Origin: CALDUY01 sp046350255
Lineage (GTDB): Bacteria; Planctomycetota; Planctomycetia; Gemmatales; Gemmataceae
Direction of reading: 5' to 3'
NCBI GenBank assembly: GCA_046350255.1
Contig: JAXMAV010000003.1
Span: 1-64,000 of the forward strand
Length of the DNA stretch: 64,000 nt
Part shown: positions 55,449-62,791 of the stretch, one piece after another
Numbering within the stretch: the stretch's first letter is position 1
Layout of the letters: each line of letters starts with the position of its first letter
Made by a program: the position numbers and the translations under genes
Notes under the pieces: model-generated
The model's input: the letters and a program-made list of their open reading frames with translations, nothing else
Told to the model about the DNA's origin: nothing
The model's database searches: none

Positions 55449-57374
55449 ATGGGATGGCGGGGCCTGCAGCAATGGCTGGCCATGGGGCTGATCATCGGCA
55501 TGATCGGTTGCCAGGTCGTCGCGCCAGTGGAGAGGCCTCCGCTGGCAGCTGTGCCCGATCCCGCCACCACCGCCGCGTTGCTGACCCCACTTACCGCCGC
55601 ACCGATTGCTCCCACCACAACCGGGGTGCCCAACGTCCGTACGGTGCTGAACCCGGATGCACCGATGCGCTCCATCACGTTGTACGAGTGCATCGCCCTG
55701 GCGCTGGAGAAGGGACGCGCGGGAAACACAGCCCTGCGCGTGCTGGCCTACGATCCTGCCATCGTGGGCACCACCATCGAACAGTCGCTCTCGCGCTTCG
55801 ATGCCATCTGGCAATCGAGCATGATCTGGAACACCACCAACGAACCGGTCGGACTTGCCTCGCAGGCCATTCTCACGCGATCGCCCGACTTCAACGTGCA
55901 GGCCGCCACCCTGGATAGCCGCCTGCTGAAGCCGCTGCCCACCGGCGGCGTCGCCGGCATCACTTTTCGCACAGATTACCAGTACAGCGATCTCGATTCT
56001 CCGGTGAACCCGGCCTATCAGCCGCGGCTCAACTTTGTCTTCGAGCAACCCCTCCTCCAGGGGGCCGGGGTCGAGATCAACCAGTTGCGCGAATCGCATC
56101 CGGGCGGCTACTTCAACAACTTCATCCCTCGCGGTACAGGGCCGGGCATCCTTCTGGCGCGGGTGAGCTTCGACCAATCGCGGGCCCGCATCGCGGCGCA
56201 GGTGCAGGACATGCTCCTGCAGGTGGAGGAGGCTTACTGGCAGCTCTATCTCAGTTACTGGGAGCTGTACAGCCGTGAGATGGCGCTGCGCCAGTCTCGC
56301 TCCGCCTGGCAGATGGGGATCGAGCTGCGCAAGCAGGGCGAGTTGACGGTGCAGGATCTCTCTCTACTGGAGGCGCAATACCATCAGTTTCGCTCGCAGC
56401 GGCTGGATGCGCTGGGTTCCGGGTCGGCCCGGGCGGGCGTCCTCGAGGCGGAACGCCGCCTTCGCTTCGTGGTGGGGCTGCCGCCAGAGGATGGCACCCG
56501 TCTCATGCCGGCCGATGCGCCAACGACGGCCCGGTTTTATCCCGACTGGATCACAAGTCAGGCCGAGGCGTTGCAACAACGGCCCGAGCTGATGGAGATT
56601 CGTCAGGAACTCAAGGCGGCTCAGCTGCGCCTGGTGCGTTCCCGGAACTACCTCCTGCCGGACCTCCGCTTCTTCGGCAACTACGACGTCAACTCGATTG
56701 GGAACCGCCTGGATGGGCCCGGCGAGGAGAACGCCCTGCGGAACCTGGCCCTGAACAAGTACAACAACTGGAGCCTGGGACTTCGCCTGGAGACTCCCAT
56801 CGGCTTTCGCGAGGCACATGCCCAGGTGCGTCGGGCCGAACTCGAGCTGGCTCGCGAGACGGCACGCCTGGCCGATCTCGAACAGCAGGTCGTCCTGCAA
56901 CTCCAGCAGACCTTCCGGGAGGTCATCCAGTTTCAGGAACGTATCCCGATGATTCGCGCCCGGCGCCTGGCCCTGGCCCGTCAGTACCAGGCGCTGTTCG
57001 AACTGTTCAGCCAGGGGGAAACTGCCCAGACCTTCGTGATGATCGAGGCGCAGAAGAACTGGGCTGATGCCCTGCGCGACGAGCAGGCGGCGATGGTCGC
57101 CTATGCGACGGTCCTGGCTCAGTTCGAGCGCCGCAAAGGGACACTGCTGCTGCACAACAACGTGGAGATCGTCGAGGGACCGTTGCCGGCCTGCGTGCAG
57201 GAACGAGCCAGCGACACCATTCGTCAGCGAAGTAGCGCGCTTGTCCTGCGTCAGCGTGCCTTGCCAGCCACCGACCCGGTCCTCCCTGGCGAGAAAATCG
57301 TCGTTCCCCCACTGCCGGCCGGCTGGATGGATCCCCTGGCCACGGAGATGGTGGAAAAGTCCGGTGGGAAATGA
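55449..57374 (+). CDS. TolC-family outer-membrane lipoprotein
   Basis: A 641-residue outer-membrane efflux (TolC) family protein with a lipoprotein leader ending in 'IIGMIGC'. Two TolC-type halves are visible: long helices around 'VQDMLLQVEEAYWQLYLSYW' and 'VVLQLQQTFREVIQFQERIP', with beta segments such as 'RFFGNYDVNS'. The C-terminal tail is Pro-rich. ATG 55449 (MGWRGLQQW) starts a proper leader; the open frame upstream is not similar to a leader. It follows the Wzz-like gene by 120 bases with no promoter I can see. It is a candidate export channel in place of a Wza-type protein, of which none is present here. Confidence 0.88.
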   Translation: MGWRGLQQWLAMGLIIGMIGCQVVAPVERPPLAAVPDPATTAALLTPLTAAPIAPTTTGVPNVRTVLNPDAPMRSITLYECIALALEKGRAGNTALRVLAYDPAIVGTTIEQSLSRFDAIWQSSMIWNTTNEPVGLASQAILTRSPDFNVQAATLDSRLLKPLPTGGVAGITFRTDYQYSDLDSPVNPAYQPRLNFVFEQPLLQGAGVEINQLRESHPGGYFNNFIPRGTGPGILLARVSFDQSRARIAAQVQDMLLQVEEAYWQLYLSYWELYSREMALRQSRSAWQMGIELRKQGELTVQDLSLLEAQYHQFRSQRLDALGSGSARAGVLEAERRLRFVVGLPPEDGTRLMPADAPTTARFYPDWITSQAEALQQRPELMEIRQELKAAQLRLVRSRNYLLPDLRFFGNYDVNSIGNRLDGPGEENALRNLALNKYNNWSLGLRLETPIGFREAHAQVRRAELELARETARLADLEQQVVLQLQQTFREVIQFQERIPMIRARRLALARQYQALFELFSQGETAQTFVMIEAQKNWADALRDEQAAMVAYATVLAQFERRKGTLLLHNNVEIVEGPLPACVQERASDTIRQRSSALVLRQRALPATDPVLPGEKIVVPPLPAGWMDPLATEMVEKSGGK

Positions 57375-57376
57375 AG

Positions 57377-57402
57377 AAGCCGCCAGGCGGACCCGGCGGC
57401 TT
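57377..57402. terminator. Bidirectional hairpin between tolC-like and DUF4114 genes
   Basis: AAGCCGCC and GGCGGCTT (8 bases, perfect) with a 10-base loop lie in the 58-base gap between convergent stop codons. The flanking A and T bases help termination in both directions. Confidence 0.65.
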
Positions 57403-57432
57403 GGAACGAAAGGGACTACGAAGGTCGCTCGA

Positions 57433-59160
57433 TCAGGCGAGAATGCGGCTGGCCGCTTCCTGATTGAGGATGTTCTTGGCGGTGTTCACCACGCTGGCCA
57501 GCGACTCGGCCCAGCCTTGCAGGCCCGACACGCGGAAGACCATGTCGTTGTAATCGCGGTCGCTCACGCCATCCTGCCGCTGATCTTCGAAGCCGAAGGT
57601 CGTTCCCTGCCCGGTGATGTCAGCCAACTGGGTGCTGCCAGTCGGACCCATGGGATTCGCCTTCGCGAGGGAGAACAGCGGACGCTTGTTGCCGGTGATG
57701 GTCGGTTTGTTGTAGATCTCCCAGACCATGCCGTTGGGCACCAGCATGAAGGCCACGGTGTCGCCGGGCGTCATGGTGAACTTCTCGACGCCCAGGTAGG
57801 TGCCCTGGTTGAAGTTGGCTTCCCAGGTGACCTTGTCACTGGAGCGGGCGCCTTGAACGCGATCAGAAATGATCACATGCCCCAGGACAGAATCGCTGAT
57901 CGCTCGGCGGGTGGCTTCCTTGATGAACTCGGGGCTGCCCGGCGTCAGATTCTGCATTCCCTGCAGGCTGAACATGGCGAGTTCGCCCACATAGCCACCC
58001 CCATCGAAGAGGTAATCCACGCCGATCTTGCCATCGTTCGCCACGCGGAAGGTGCCAGCCTGGCCGGCCTCAGCCACCGTGGAAGTGTTGTTCGCACTGC
58101 GTTCCTGGGTATACACGGCGATCTCCTTGTTGATCGCCGTGTTGAGGAAGTTGCGGGTCGGATTGACCGAGTCGGCTACCGGAGCGGCGACGCCAAAGGC
58201 TCCAACCACCTGGAATACCATGTCGTTGTAATCGCGGTCGCTGCTGCCATCGAGGCGAAGATCCTCGAAGGCAAACACGCTCCCGTGACCATCCAGGTCG
58301 CCCACCTGGGCCCGCAGCTGTGAGGTCACCACGTAGGGGTTGGCCTCGGGCAGCGAAAAGAGCGGTCGCTTATCTCCGCCAATGGACGGGTCTTTGTACA
58401 CGTCATGCACCCGACCATTGGGAACCAGGATGGCAGCGAAGCGATCGCCCGGTGCCATGGTGAATTCCTTGGGCCCTCGATACTTGCCCGAGTTCAGGTC
58501 GCCCTCCCAGGGCAGGTTGGAAGAGAACCTGGCTCCTTCGGACTGCGCCTTGATCACCACGTAGCCCAGGTCGGATTCGCTCAGGGCCCGGCGAGCCGCC
58601 TCCTTGATGAACTCCTCCGAACCAGGCTTGAGGGATTCCATGCCCTTGAGCGAGAAGAAGCCTAACTCGCCCCGGTAGCCGGCTCCCTTGTAGAGGTAGT
58701 CCACCTCCACCTTGCCGGTAGCGCCGACCGTGAACACGCCTACTTCGCCGTCCTGGGTGGTCGAGGTGTTGCCGGGGCTTCCCAGGAGCAGACTGGTGTT
58801 GATTGCCCCACCGGTCCAGCTGGTCGTGGTGCTGGGCAAGGCCGTGTTGTTGTCGAAGAGATCGCTACCGGTCTTGCCCAGGAACTGGATCAGCTTCACC
58901 TGGGAAGAAGTAAACTGTAGCTGAGTCTGATACCCAAAGTCTGTCTGAATCGTGGCGACAAGCTTACTTGTGTCCGCCACCGCGCCGTTGGTTCCCTGAA
59001 CCAGGGCGTAATCCACCTGGGCCAGGTCGTTGGTGGTGGAACCTTCAATGGTCAGAATGCCAGTAGCATTATCGAGGGTAATCCCAGTTGCGGGAACCTC
59101 GCGGGCTTCCAACGATTCCAGACGCATGTTCCGAGACAACCGTCGAGGCAAAATCGCCAT
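57433..59160 (-). CDS. Secreted surface protein with tandem DUF4114 domains
   Basis: A 575-residue protein. The N-terminal 'MRLESLEAREVPA' motif is a planctomycete hallmark of large exported proteins. After a beta-rich segment, two copies of a unit of about 180 residues follow (roughly 58205-58755 and 57535-58075 on DNA). Each has 'KVEVDYLYKGAGYRGELGFF' or 'KIGVDYLFDGGGYVGELAMF', 'KRPLFSL', and ends in the DUF4114 signature 'DRDYNDMVF'. The Asp-rich ending suggests calcium binding. Being inside the exopolysaccharide locus, it may be a matrix or cell-surface scaffold; that is inference. ATG 59160 has GGAG seven bases upstream. Confidence 0.85.
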   Translation of the reverse strand: MAILPRRLSRNMRLESLEAREVPATGITLDNATGILTIEGSTTNDLAQVDYALVQGTNGAVADTSKLVATIQTDFGYQTQLQFTSSQVKLIQFLGKTGSDLFDNNTALPSTTTSWTGGAINTSLLLGSPGNTSTTQDGEVGVFTVGATGKVEVDYLYKGAGYRGELGFFSLKGMESLKPGSEEFIKEAARRALSESDLGYVVIKAQSEGARFSSNLPWEGDLNSGKYRGPKEFTMAPGDRFAAILVPNGRVHDVYKDPSIGGDKRPLFSLPEANPYVVTSQLRAQVGDLDGHGSVFAFEDLRLDGSSDRDYNDMVFQVVGAFGVAAPVADSVNPTRNFLNTAINKEIAVYTQERSANNTSTVAEAGQAGTFRVANDGKIGVDYLFDGGGYVGELAMFSLQGMQNLTPGSPEFIKEATRRAISDSVLGHVIISDRVQGARSSDKVTWEANFNQGTYLGVEKFTMTPGDTVAFMLVPNGMVWEIYNKPTITGNKRPLFSLAKANPMGPTGSTQLADITGQGTTFGFEDQRQDGVSDRDYNDMVFRVSGLQGWAESLASVVNTAKNILNQEAASRILA

Positions 59161-59216
59161 CAGGATCTCCAGTGACAATGGATTAGCAGGTGTTTTAATC
59201 AGAGACAGCAGAAGAG

Positions 59217-59244
59217 GGAGAAGCCACCTCGTTGTGGCTACTCC
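59217..59244 (-). terminator. Hairpin after the sugar transferase gene
   Basis: GGAGAAGCCAC / GTGGCTACTCC forms an 11-base stem with one mismatch and a 6-base loop, 20 bases after the stop codon. On the minus strand it is followed by CTCTTCTGCTGTCTC, moderately T-rich. Confidence 0.5.
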
Positions 59245-59264
59245 TCCTCATGTCGCTGCGAGGG

Positions 59265-59939
59265 TTAGTAGGCCCCACGAGCGAACAGGACAGCGGGAAT
59301 GGTCATGACGAGGAGCTTGACGTCCAGCCACAGGCTGCGATTCTCGATGTACTCCACGTCTAGCTGCACCTGAACCTCGAAAGGTAGGTTGGCTCGACCA
59401 CTCACTTGCCAGGTGCATGTGAGACCTGGCTTGACGGCCAATCGACGCAGGTCGGAGGCCGAATACTGGGTCACTTCCGCGGGCAGCGGCGGGCGCGGGC
59501 CGACCAGGCTCATGTCGCCGATCAGCACGTTCCACAGCTGGGGAAGCTCGTCGATGCTGGCCTTGCGAATGAGACGGCCCACCCAGGTAATGCGCGGGTC
59601 CTTGCGAATCTTGAATGTCCGAGAATCGCTGTGCTGGCTCTTGCCGGCCAGCTGGTTCTGCAAGGCCTGGGCGTTGATGATCATCGACCGGAACTTGAAG
59701 CACTTGAAGCGACGACCGCCCTTGCCTACCCGGGTTTGACAGAACAGCGCTGGACCACCATCTGTCAGGCGAATCAGCAACGCCGTAAGGGCCATCAATG
59801 GGGACAGCACGAGCAGCAAGAAGGAGGCGCCGGTCACATCCATCATGCGCTTGAGGACTTCGTAGTGACTCACCGATGAAGGCGTTGGGAATGTCATACG
59901 GGTGTAGTGGCGATGATAAGTCGAGGTGACGATGCTCAT
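59265..59939 (-). CDS. Undecaprenyl-phosphate sugar phosphotransferase (priming enzyme)
   Basis: A 224-residue bacterial sugar transferase (PF02397). It transfers a sugar-1-phosphate to undecaprenyl phosphate, the first step of repeat-unit synthesis. One N-terminal membrane helix ('ASFLLLVLSPLMALTALLIR') is followed by 'GPALFCQTRVGKGGRRFKCF', 'FRSMI', 'RLIRKASIDELPQLWNVLIG', 'MSLVGPRPPLPAEV' and 'KPGLTCTWQVSGR', all catalytic-domain signatures. It is the short monotopic form without the extra N-terminal domains of WcaJ. It has its own sigma-54 promoter about 40 bases upstream of the start. Confidence 0.95.
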   Translation of the reverse strand: MSIVTSTYHRHYTRMTFPTPSSVSHYEVLKRMMDVTGASFLLLVLSPLMALTALLIRLTDGGPALFCQTRVGKGGRRFKCFKFRSMIINAQALQNQLAGKSQHSDSRTFKIRKDPRITWVGRLIRKASIDELPQLWNVLIGDMSLVGPRPPLPAEVTQYSASDLRRLAVKPGLTCTWQVSGRANLPFEVQVQLDVEYIENRSLWLDVKLLVMTIPAVLFARGAY

Positions 59940-59990
59940 ATGGTGTGATTCCCTGCTGGTGTTGTGTTTGCTTGAATGAGAATTGATAGA

Positions 59991-60007
59991 TGCAGAAGTC
60001 GTGCCAA
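59991..60007 (-). promoter_or_regulatory. Sigma-54 promoter of the priming sugar transferase gene
   Basis: On the minus strand TTGGCACGACTTCTGCA matches YTGGCACGRNNNTTGCW with one mismatch (CTGC for TTGC). Predicted start near 59980, about 40 bases before the ATG at 59939. Confidence 0.85.
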
Positions 60008-60076
60008 TCGATGGAATCGCGCCAGATGAGCCATATTTCGGTGTTAGACAGCGATTGGACAGTCAGGATGAGAATA

Positions 60077-60101
60077 ATCTGAGCGGGTGATTATCAGATT
60101 G
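60077..60101. repeat. Inverted repeat upstream of the sugar transferase promoter (possible enhancer)
   Basis: AATCTGA / TCAGATT (7 bases, perfect) with an 11-base spacer, centred about 110 bases upstream of the predicted sigma-54 start site. Position and symmetry suit an activator binding site. Confidence 0.4.
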
Positions 60102-60130
60102 ACATTCCAGGGTGGTGTGCAAACGAAACT

Positions 60131-60155
60131 GCCTCAGGGTGGGTGACCCTGAGGC
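60131..60155 (-). terminator. Hairpin after the STAS gene
   Basis: GCCTCAGGGT / ACCCTGAGGC (10 bases, perfect) with a 5-base loop lies 28 bases after the stop codon. On the minus strand it is followed by AGTTTCGTTT, a fair terminator tail. Confidence 0.7.
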
Positions 60156-60183
60156 GTCATGGCAGGCCAGGACTCCTGGTTCT

Positions 60184-60567
60184 TTAGATTGACTGGGCGA
60201 CTTCGGCGGGGGCCTTTGCCTGGGGAGTGCAGTGGCTTCGCTGGTGCAGGGCGGCAAGAGCCTCGACGCGACTGGAAAGCTGCATGGGCAATCGATCGGC
60301 GGGAATGCGCCTGAAGCACTGACTCAGACGGGGGCTTACTCCGATTAGAATCACTTGCCGCGGAAATGCCCCGGCGCCCATCGCGCAGAGCAGCCCCAGG
60401 CCAGCTGTGTCGGCGAACTGCACCGCGCCAAGATCGAGGATCACCGGGCCTGATTCCGCCTCGGCCAGCAGAGGCTCTCGAAGGGCCCGGGCCGCTGCGG
60501 CGTCGAGGCTTTCGCCATCCAGTTGGAGGATGCGAGTGTCGCCATGCCTATCTGTGATCACCTTCAT
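60184..60567 (-). CDS. STAS-domain protein (anti-sigma antagonist-like)
   Basis: A 127-residue STAS-fold protein. The phospho-site loop reads 'VQFADTAGLGLLCAMGAGAF': Thr stands where most SpoIIAA-type antagonists have Ser in the D-S-S/A-G motif, and is itself phosphorylatable. 'GPVILDLG' is the preceding core strand. It is the last gene of the wecG-type/GT4/STAS unit, nine bases after the glycosyltransferase. STAS proteins in exopolysaccharide loci often act in partner-switching control. No anti-sigma kinase (RsbW type) or PP2C phosphatase is seen in the window. Confidence 0.85.
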   Translation of the reverse strand: MKVITDRHGDTRILQLDGESLDAAAARALREPLLAEAESGPVILDLGAVQFADTAGLGLLCAMGAGAFPRQVILIGVSPRLSQCFRRIPADRLPMQLSSRVEALAALHQRSHCTPQAKAPAEVAQSI

Positions 60568-60576
60568 GAGATCAAG

Positions 60577-61755
60577 TTACCTCCGGCCGCGGTCGAGGAT
60601 CTGCTGCAGAATAACCTCGACCTTGGTGGCCGTTTGCTGCCAGGTGAATTGCTCGCGGATGCGCTGCGAAGCCCGCGCCCCCAGTCGCTGGCGGCCTGCC
60701 GGATCGCCGATCAACCGTTCCACGGCGGCAATCCAGGCAGGCGCATCGTCGGGAGGAAGCAGCACGCCCGCCTTTCCCTCGTCGAGGAGCCAGGGCACGT
60801 CGCCCTGATTGCCTGCCACCACAGCACAGCCAGCGCCGGCGCACTCCAGCACCTTCAACGGGCAGAAGTAGTAGGCGCCCTCCACACGTGACTGTGGCAC
60901 CAGGGCAATGTCCATCACACTCAGTAGTTTTCCCACCATTTCGCCTGGCTGATGTCCCAGGAAGGTAACCTGCCGACTACCGGCCGCGGCCTGTTGCAGA
61001 TCACCACGGCCGGGGCCATCTCCCACCAGGAGCCAGTGGACATCTTTTCGCTGCGCCGTTGCTGTCATGATGCGACGCAGCGTTTCCAGCCCATGAAAGG
61101 CCCGGAATGTCCCCAGAAAACCGATGACGCAGCGATCGCCGAACCCCAGGCGCGTGCGTAGTTCCTGCGTTTCCTGGGCAGATACCGCCAGTTGTTGCAG
61201 GTCCACACCATTGGGTACGACGTGGATGGGCACGGATAGCCCGTAATGCGCCAGGGTACTCGCCGCCGGCCGACTGACTGTGATAATCGCCTGGCTCCGG
61301 GTCAGGTTCCAGCGTTCCACCGCCTCGACCAGGCCGGGTGGATGCCACCGCCCCGGCGGAGAAAAGAGCCGGGTTTCCAGGGCGACGGGGGCATCGGCGT
61401 AGGTCACCAGGGGAATCGATGCTGACTGACAGGCGGCTGTCATCGACCAGCAATAGGCATCCTGGCGAGCCAGGACGAGGTCGGGCCGGAACGAGGCCAG
61501 GGCGGCCTGGTCGCGGCGCTTCATCGACAGGTTGCGGGCCAGGGTACGGGCCAGGTTCACCCCGCCGCGGAGCCAACCCGTCCAGCGCGAACGCTGCCGA
61601 GGTCGCGCACTGCCTGCCCCTGATCGTACCGGGCCGGCGCTGCGGTGCACGCGCACCTCGTGGCCCCGCTGGGTCAGCTCCCGGCTGATCTGATGTACCA
61701 TGCGCACCGCCGCATGATCTTCCTCGGCCAGGTAATGACTGTAGAGAATGCGCAT
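60577..61755 (-). CDS. Glycosyltransferase family 4
   Basis: A 392-residue GT4 enzyme. 'MRILYSHYLAEEDHAAVRMV' opens the acceptor domain with 'QRGHEVRVHRSAG' nearby. A basic stretch (about 45-90) may contact the membrane. 'CVIGFLGTFRAFHGLETLRR', 'WLLVGDGPGRGDLQ' and 'LKVLECAGAGCAVVAGNQGD' are the donor-site motifs, with the E-x7-E region slightly altered. It starts three bases after the WecG/TagA-type gene stop and is probably translated with it. Confidence 0.9.
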   Translation of the reverse strand: MRILYSHYLAEEDHAAVRMVHQISRELTQRGHEVRVHRSAGPVRSGAGSARPRQRSRWTGWLRGGVNLARTLARNLSMKRRDQAALASFRPDLVLARQDAYCWSMTAACQSASIPLVTYADAPVALETRLFSPPGRWHPPGLVEAVERWNLTRSQAIITVSRPAASTLAHYGLSVPIHVVPNGVDLQQLAVSAQETQELRTRLGFGDRCVIGFLGTFRAFHGLETLRRIMTATAQRKDVHWLLVGDGPGRGDLQQAAAGSRQVTFLGHQPGEMVGKLLSVMDIALVPQSRVEGAYYFCPLKVLECAGAGCAVVAGNQGDVPWLLDEGKAGVLLPPDDAPAWIAAVERLIGDPAGRQRLGARASQRIREQFTWQQTATKVEVILQQILDRGRR

Positions 61756-61758
61756 GGC

Positions 61759-62577
61759 TCAGTTCCTCTCGGCTCGGCGCCAATCCTGGGCCGATCTGCG
61801 AAGCAGGAAGGTCGCATTTTTCGCGTACCGGCCGGCCAGGCGACGAGGTTCGAGATACAGGCGGAAGGCCCACTCCATCCCCACGCGCTGAATCCACTGT
61901 GGGGCGCGCCGCACGCGCCCGGCCGCAAAGTCGATGGAAGCACCCAGTTGAACCGACACAGGCACTCCGAGATGGTGCAGATTCTCGGCGATCCAGCGTT
62001 CTCCCTTGGGTTGTCCGAACGCGACGAACAGAAGATCCGGACGGGCCTCCCGGATGCGCTTTACCATCGCTGCATTTTCTTCGACGGAGAGCGGGCGGAA
62101 GGGGGGAGCTTCGATCCCTGCCACTACCAGGCCCGGGTAACGCGCCTGCAGGTTAGCTGCTGCCTGGGCTGCCACGCCCGGCTGACCGCCGAGGAAAAAG
62201 ATGCGATGCCCCCGGGCCGCAGCCTGCTTGCTCAGGGCGAAGATCAGGTCGGAACCGGGAACGCGCTCGGGCAGGCGGACTTTACCAGCACGGCTGGCCC
62301 AGACGAATGGCATGCCATCCGCAAGGAGGAACGCCGCCTGCTGGTTGATCGTCCGCACCAGCGGGTCCCGTTCGGTCAGCATGGCGTAATGCAGATTCGC
62401 GGTGATGAAGAAGGTGGGCTGCCGTTCGTCGATGAGCCGGGCCACCTCGGCCACCGCTTGCTCGAGCGTCCAGGGCATGAGCGGGAGCCCCCAGATCCAC
62501 ACGGGCTGACGGTGGAGTGGTTCGGGGCCGTGTCGCAACGGTTCAGGGAGGATGGCTGATAATTCCACGACGCCCAT
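61759..62577 (-). CDS. WecG/TagA/CpsF-family glycosyltransferase
   Basis: A 272-residue GT26 enzyme. Signatures: 'TFFITANLHYAMLTERDP' near the N-terminus, 'LADGMPFVWASR', 'PGSDLIFALSKQAAARGHRI', 'FFLGGQPGVA' and 'LLFVAFGQPKGERWI'. The family adds the second sugar (for example ManNAcA) to an undecaprenyl-linked primer, so it should act just after the sugar transferase encoded at 59265. The C-terminal 'WAFRLYLEPRRLAGRY' is typical and mediates membrane contact. ATG 62577 lacks a clear Shine-Dalgarno; upstream in-frame codons run through a palindromic promoter region and are unlikely to be coding. Confidence 0.92.
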   Translation of the reverse strand: MGVVELSAILPEPLRHGPEPLHRQPVWIWGLPLMPWTLEQAVAEVARLIDERQPTFFITANLHYAMLTERDPLVRTINQQAAFLLADGMPFVWASRAGKVRLPERVPGSDLIFALSKQAAARGHRIFFLGGQPGVAAQAAANLQARYPGLVVAGIEAPPFRPLSVEENAAMVKRIREARPDLLFVAFGQPKGERWIAENLHHLGVPVSVQLGASIDFAAGRVRRAPQWIQRVGMEWAFRLYLEPRRLAGRYAKNATFLLRRSAQDWRRAERN

Positions 62578-62611
62578 GGTGGTGGATCCCGGAGGTGAAG
62601 GTTTCGGAGTG

Positions 62612-62628
62612 TCGGCATGACAAGTGCA
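62612..62628 (+). promoter_or_regulatory. Possible sigma-54 promoter toward the GT2 gene
   Basis: TCGGCATGACAAGTGCA fits YTGGCACGRNNNTTGCW with GG and GC in place and three mismatches. Predicted start near 62639, leaving a leader of about 150 bases before the ATG at 62792. Confidence 0.5.
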
Positions 62629-62641
62629 ACAGTCATGCCGA
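62625..62641 (-). promoter_or_regulatory. Sigma-54 promoter of the WecG/TagA-GT4-STAS operon
   Basis: On the minus strand TCGGCATGACTGTTGCA has a perfect TTGC -12 element and CGGCATG at -24 (two mismatches). Predicted start near 62614, 37 bases before the ATG at 62577. Confidence 0.7.
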
Positions 62642-62665
62642 CACTCTCTTGTGATGAGAGAGATG

Positions 62666-62692
62666 GCCAGGGAGGCTGAAAAACGCCCTGGC
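62666..62692. repeat. Inverted repeat in GT2 leader
   Basis: GCCAGGG / CCCTGGC (7 bases, perfect), spacer 13. A smaller perfect repeat CTCTCT / AGAGAG (62644-62662) adjoins it. They could form RNA structure in the GT2 leader or bind a regulator of the leftward promoter. Confidence 0.35.
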
Positions 62693-62730
62693 GGCAGGCG
62701 AACTGGAGCCACCACGAGCGTGGCCATTCT

Positions 62731-62777
62731 CGAAATGAGACAGAGCGGCGGTTTCTCAATCGAAACGAGACAGAAGC
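62731..62777. repeat. Direct repeat just upstream of the GT2 gene
   Basis: CGAAATGAGACAGAGC (62731-62746) and CGAAACGAGACAGAAGC (62761-62777) are near-copies with a 30-base period, ending 15 bases before the ATG. Two copies on one face of the helix (about three turns) suggest a protein-binding site. Confidence 0.35.
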
Positions 62778-62791
62778 AGGAGATTCTCGAC

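Larger units (their letters stand above)
62607..62646. repeat. 15-base palindrome carrying face-to-face sigma-54 promoters
   Basis: GAGTGTCGGCATGAC (62607-62621) and its exact reverse complement (62632-62646) are separated by AAGTGCAACA. The element lies in the divergent gap between the WecG/TagA-type and GT2 genes, where no transcript should terminate. Both strands contain a -24/-12 match that shares the central GC (62626-62627). Confidence 0.8.

Noticed and set aside
60131..60155. Hairpin considered as a regulator site for the sugar transferase promoter
   Set aside because: It follows the STAS stop by 28 bases and has a T-rich tail on the minus strand, which fits a terminator better.
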